Assembly (NCBI GenBank): GCA_009993955.1
Contig: JAACSL010000006.1
Coordinates: forward strand, 84,631 to 148,630
Direction of reading: 5' to 3'
DNA length: 64,000 nucleotides
Source of the DNA: Paraglaciecola sp.
GTDB taxonomy: Bacteria > Pseudomonadota > Gammaproteobacteria > Enterobacterales > Alteromonadaceae
How positions within the stretch are numbered: the first letter of the stretch is position 1; each line of letters starts with the position of its first letter. Of this stretch, positions 63,646 through 64,000 are shown in pieces. The notes under the pieces were generated by a model. It did not search any database. It saw nothing but the letters and a program-made list of their open reading frames with translations, and was not told the DNA's origin. Position numbers and translations under genes: made by a program.

Positions 63646-63921
63646 CGTCGCCTACCCAATTTGCCAATCAACCTCCTTTCCTGAGTCCGAAAATAAGCTA
63701 CTGATTTTAAAGGGTTCTCTGTTCTCAGTTCATGGACTTGGGCTTGGCGTGATGGGGAGAGGCACTGAGAGTATTCGGCCATTCAGAGAATAATTGCCGG
63801 TAGAAGTCCGCGATTACACAGGTGGCGAAGTCCGTAAACCCTTGCCATACAAGGCCTGTAGCGTGGGGTAGGGGCAAGAAAAAAGGCCAACCGAGAACGG
63901 TTGACCTTTTGATTTTGGTGG
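63646..63921. repeat. Direct repeat DR2 bounding the ParDE/recombinase unit
   Basis: Second copy of the DR1 repeat. Compared with DR1 its terminal hairpin GGCCAACCG-AGAA-CGGTTGACC has changed at both partners of two base pairs (G-C to C-G; T-A to C-G), keeping the stem. It ends in TTTGGTGG at 63914-63921. The remaining 63922-64000 sequence shows no gene. Confidence 0.8.
63879..63911 (+). terminator. Hairpin terminator at the end of DR2
   Basis: A stem of about nine base pairs (one mismatch) with an AGAA loop, A-run before and TTTT after, located downstream of the recombinase on the same strand. Confidence 0.7.
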
Positions 63922-64000
63922 AGGGGACGACGACCTACCGCAAAGCAGTCTCAAAGCCCGCACTCCTCGTAACTCCTTGATAATAAACGCCGAAGTCTTT

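Noticed and set aside
63914..64000. tRNA gene on the minus strand at the window edge
   Set aside because: TGGTGGAGGGG resembles a tRNA 3' end, but no T-arm or anticodon arm follows.

Overview
The window looks like a gammaproteobacterial chromosome segment, most of it accessory DNA. The genus cannot be fixed from sequence alone. Supporting signs are an M1 peptidase of the ABC-permease-fused type, a periplasmic YHS protein, DUF4383, a HipBA-type toxin-antitoxin pair and a type I restriction locus containing a Fic gene. No rRNA, complete tRNA or CRISPR array was seen.

Layout. 1-2.75 kb: end of a membrane-anchored M1 peptidase and a TPR-like exported protein. 2.97-9.94 kb: a type I restriction-modification operon on the minus strand (hsdR-fic-hsdM-hsdS). 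Its hsdR has an internal frameshifting deletion and its hsdS is half size, so restriction is probably lost. 9.95-10.46 kb: a hairpin-rich gap with a terminator and a 19-nt match to the 3' end of tmRNA. 10.5-12.5 kb: a lone AlpA-like regulator and a HipB/HipA pair preceded by a regular operator array. 12.6-16.6 kb: uracil-DNA glycosylase, an AraC regulator and a divergent small redox/secreted cluster.

16.6-54.5 kb: a lambda-like siphoprophage. It starts with a large serine recombinase module, then an XRE repressor/ImmA switch, two unknown early genes, a replication module (AlpA-like HTH, P-loop ATPase, SSB-like protein, helicase, Cas4-like nuclease, primase/helicase, RuvC-like resolvase), a ParB-methyltransferase fusion and an inserted RloA/RloB (AbiL-like) defence pair. 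Head, tail and lysis genes follow. A large deletion fuses the start of the terminase large subunit to the head decoration gene, removing portal and protease, so the prophage is almost certainly defective for packaging. A VapBC/FitAB pair sits inside the tail region.

54.5-61.1 kb: cargo defence genes, namely an IetAS-type AAA ATPase plus subtilisin-like protease, facing a three-gene operon of HTH, SNF2 helicase (frameshifted) and Mrr nuclease. 61.2-63.9 kb: a 2.4-kb unit of ParDE plus a frameshifted serine recombinase, bounded by two imperfect direct repeats of about 276 bp, each ending in a terminator-like hairpin with compensatory changes.

The most interesting items are a 10-copy CTGCAAWCTG repeat cluster next to the phage primase, the direct-repeat-bounded ParDE/recombinase unit, the HTH-SNF2-Mrr operon, the duplicated 25-codon leader ORF in the tail module, and the unknown gene pair downstream of the repressor. 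Functions are inferred by eye from motifs; no database search was run.
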